This document shows, piece by piece, positions 62,266 to 63,441 of a stretch of 63,441 bases of DNA. Where the stretch lies: positions 139,327-202,767 of the forward strand of contig NZ_NHRX01000063.1 in the NCBI RefSeq assembly GCF_016653115.1. Direction: 5' to 3'. The stretch comes from Rhodocyclus purpureus. Its GTDB lineage: Bacteria; Pseudomonadota; Gammaproteobacteria; Burkholderiales; Rhodocyclaceae. Every line of letters starts with the position of its first letter. The stretch's first letter is position 1. The translations under genes and the position numbers were made by a program. The notes beneath the pieces are model-generated. The model had not been told where the DNA came from. It made no database searches and saw only the letters and a program-made list of their open reading frames with translations.

Positions 62266-62832
62266 CTAGGCCTGGGCGCCCGCGGCGGGAGCGTCGTCGC
62301 CGAGCGTTTCGAGCGTGAAATTGTGGTTGGTGTAGATGCACAGGTCGGCGGCGATTTCGAGCGACTTCCTGACCACCTCGACCGGCGCCAGCTCGGTGTT
62401 CTCCCACAGCCCGCGCGCAGCGGCCTGCGCGTAGGCGCCGCCGGAACCGATGGCGACGATGCCGAGCTCGGGTTCGAGCACGTCGCCGTTGCCGGTGATG
62501 ATCAGCGAATGCTCGCGGTCGGCGACGGCGAGCATGGCCTCGAGCCGGCGCAAGGCGCGGTCGGAACGCCACTCGCGCGCGAGCTCGACCGCGGCACGCA
62601 AGAGGATGCCCTGGTGCTTGTCGAGACGCGCTTCGAGCCGCTCGAACAGCGTGAACGCGTCGGCCGTGCCGCCGGCGAAGCCGACCAGGATCTTGCCGCC
62701 GTGGATCCGGCGCACCTTGCGCGCGCCCCCCTTGACGACGATGTTGCCGAGCGTGACCTGCCCGTCACCGCCCATGGCGACGCGGTCGCCGCGGCGGACC
62801 GAAAGGATGGTGGTGCCGTGATACTGTTCCAT
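62266..62832 (-). CDS. hslV: ATP-dependent protease peptidase subunit HslV
   Basis: 188 residues. Processing before Thr7 gives the N-terminal TTILSVRRG with the catalytic threonine; GDGQVTLG and [11 protein letters not shown] follow. The C-terminal [10 protein letters not shown] tail is a little longer than usual. Confidence 0.98.
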   Translation of the reverse strand: MEQYHGTTILSVRRGDRVAMGGDGQVTLGNIVVKGGARKVRRIHGGKILVGFAGGTADAFTLFERLEARLDKHQGILLRAAVELAREWRSDRALRRLEAMLAVADREHSLIITGNGDVLEPELGIVAIGSGGAYAQAAARGLWENTELAPVEVVRKSLEIAADLCIYTNHNFTLETLGDDAPAAGAQA

Positions 62833-62939
62833 GAGCTTCTCGCTTTGGGGAGGGATGATGGGGCGAACCCCAGGATTATTGACGCGGCCCTTGTTCGTCC
62901 CTTCACCCCGAGCTTGGTGAAGGGCCTCGCGGACAGCGC

Positions 62940-63218
62940 TCAGCCATATGCCGCATCATGATCGCTCACGTTCAGCGGGATGATCTGCTGCCCCTCGATC
63001 AGCAGTTCGAGCGTGATGCGGTAAGAGAGGTTGATGGATACCGCGTACACGCCTTCGAGGCGACCGCTCAAGGCGTGCAGGCGCAGCGACGGATGACGGG
63101 GGTTCAGTTCCAGCAGCTGCAAGGTTTTCAGATACTGCTGGCGCATTTCCGGATGCTTCTTCAGCCAGCGGGAAGCCCGCCGGTTGTAGCCATCGGTAAA
63201 AACCAGCGCGTAGCTCAT
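62940..63218 (-). CDS. RelE/YafQ-like toxin of a type II toxin-antitoxin pair
   Basis: 92 residues, RelE/ParE fold: [53 protein letters not shown] and a late [14 protein letters not shown] with a terminal aromatic-acid-histidine cluster. It resembles mRNA-interferase toxins. Its ATG overlaps the stop of an upstream short frame by ATGA, as expected for antitoxin-toxin coupling. Confidence 0.82.
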   Translation of the reverse strand: MSYALVFTDGYNRRASRWLKKHPEMRQQYLKTLQLLELNPRHPSLRLHALSGRLEGVYAVSINLSYRITLELLIEGQQIIPLNVSDHDAAYG

Positions 63219-63331
63219 GCCATGGAATCCAGCCGGGCGGCGTGCGCTTCGGCGGACTCCTGCACGCCCCCTGAGTCAAGATAGTTGTCGGTGTGCCAAG
63301 AAGACGTAGCGGCAAACGTCCGCGAAGTCAT
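63215..63331 (-). CDS. Possible antitoxin or antitoxin remnant
   Basis: 38 residues, starting MTSRTFAATSSWHTDNYL and ending ARLDSMA, with its TGA overlapping the toxin ATG. It is shorter than most antitoxins and I recognise no DNA-binding fold. It may be the last part of a longer gene broken upstream, because the frame stays open past this ATG for at least 14 codons. Confidence 0.3.
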   Translation of the reverse strand: MTSRTFAATSSWHTDNYLDSGGVQESAEAHAARLDSMA

Positions 63332-63441
63332 GCTGTACCAGTGATGAGGGCGGGCCCCTCGGTGTCGCCGATCAGGCGGAGATGCCAAACCACCCTGAGC
63401 TGCGGTCGTAAAGAGCGACTGTGGTGAGCGTCATGGGAAAA

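Overview
The window is a GC-rich chromosomal segment with the gene content of a betaproteobacterium, most plausibly of the order Rhodocyclales (Azoarcus, Dechloromonas or Accumulibacter-like). The grounds are the tRNA-Tyr/Gly/Thr-tufB block, the aroK-aroB-dgt-gltB-gltD order, the cyaY/lptM-lysA and hslVU arrangements, the polyhydroxyalkanoate genes (a PhaM-type granule protein and acetoacetyl-CoA reductase), a fused isobutyryl-CoA mutase and a PEP-CTERM protein. The order-level assignment is an inference from content, not a database match. No phage, insertion sequence, rRNA or CRISPR array is visible.

Layout. 1-0.6 kb: start of tuf and three tRNAs, minus strand. 0.8-3.8 kb: a small membrane protein, a 36-codon linking ORF and a sensor kinase with a degenerate receiver, convergent with a LuxR-type response regulator. 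3.9-5 kb: PhaM-type protein and an exported hypothetical. 5-13.3 kb: a minus-strand operon holding a complete branched-chain-amino-acid-type ABC transporter flanked by two acyl-CoA ligases, with a divergent Crp-family regulator at 13.4 kb. 14.3-20.5 kb: an overlapping operon of a cyclic-nucleotide-domain patatin phospholipase, a single-module NRPS (C-A-T-TE) and a TVP38/TMEM64 membrane protein. 20.5-26.1 kb: a Lol/MacB-like export set of two FtsX permeases, a LolA-like periplasmic carrier, an ATPase and a DUF1302-like beta-barrel. 26.3-27.1 kb: a PEP-CTERM protein behind a sigma-54-type promoter. 27-35 kb: FAD oxidoreductase, EamA transporter, IcmF and a divergent AraC regulator, then dispersed repeats. 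35-45.7 kb: M48 protease and AIM24-like protein, an archaeal-type methionine adenosyltransferase, phaB, bacteriohemerythrin, a Phd/PIN toxin-antitoxin pair, glmS and glmU. 45.8-63.4 kb: gltD, gltB, dgt, aroB, aroK, ponA-type PBP1A, cyaY, lptM, lysA, an Rpn-like protein with in-frame tandem repeats, hslU, hslV and a RelE-like toxin.

How the genes fit together. Most of the window is housekeeping: nitrogen assimilation, amino-sugar and cell-wall precursors, shikimate and lysine synthesis, and protein quality control. The accessory interest lies at 13.4-27.1 kb. There a small biosynthetic operon that could activate, acylate and release one amino acid abuts a complete inner-membrane-to-outer-membrane lipid export module, followed by an exosortase-target surface protein. 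I propose that these make and export an amino-acid-containing lipid or lipopeptide of the envelope. The proposal rests on gene content and adjacency only.
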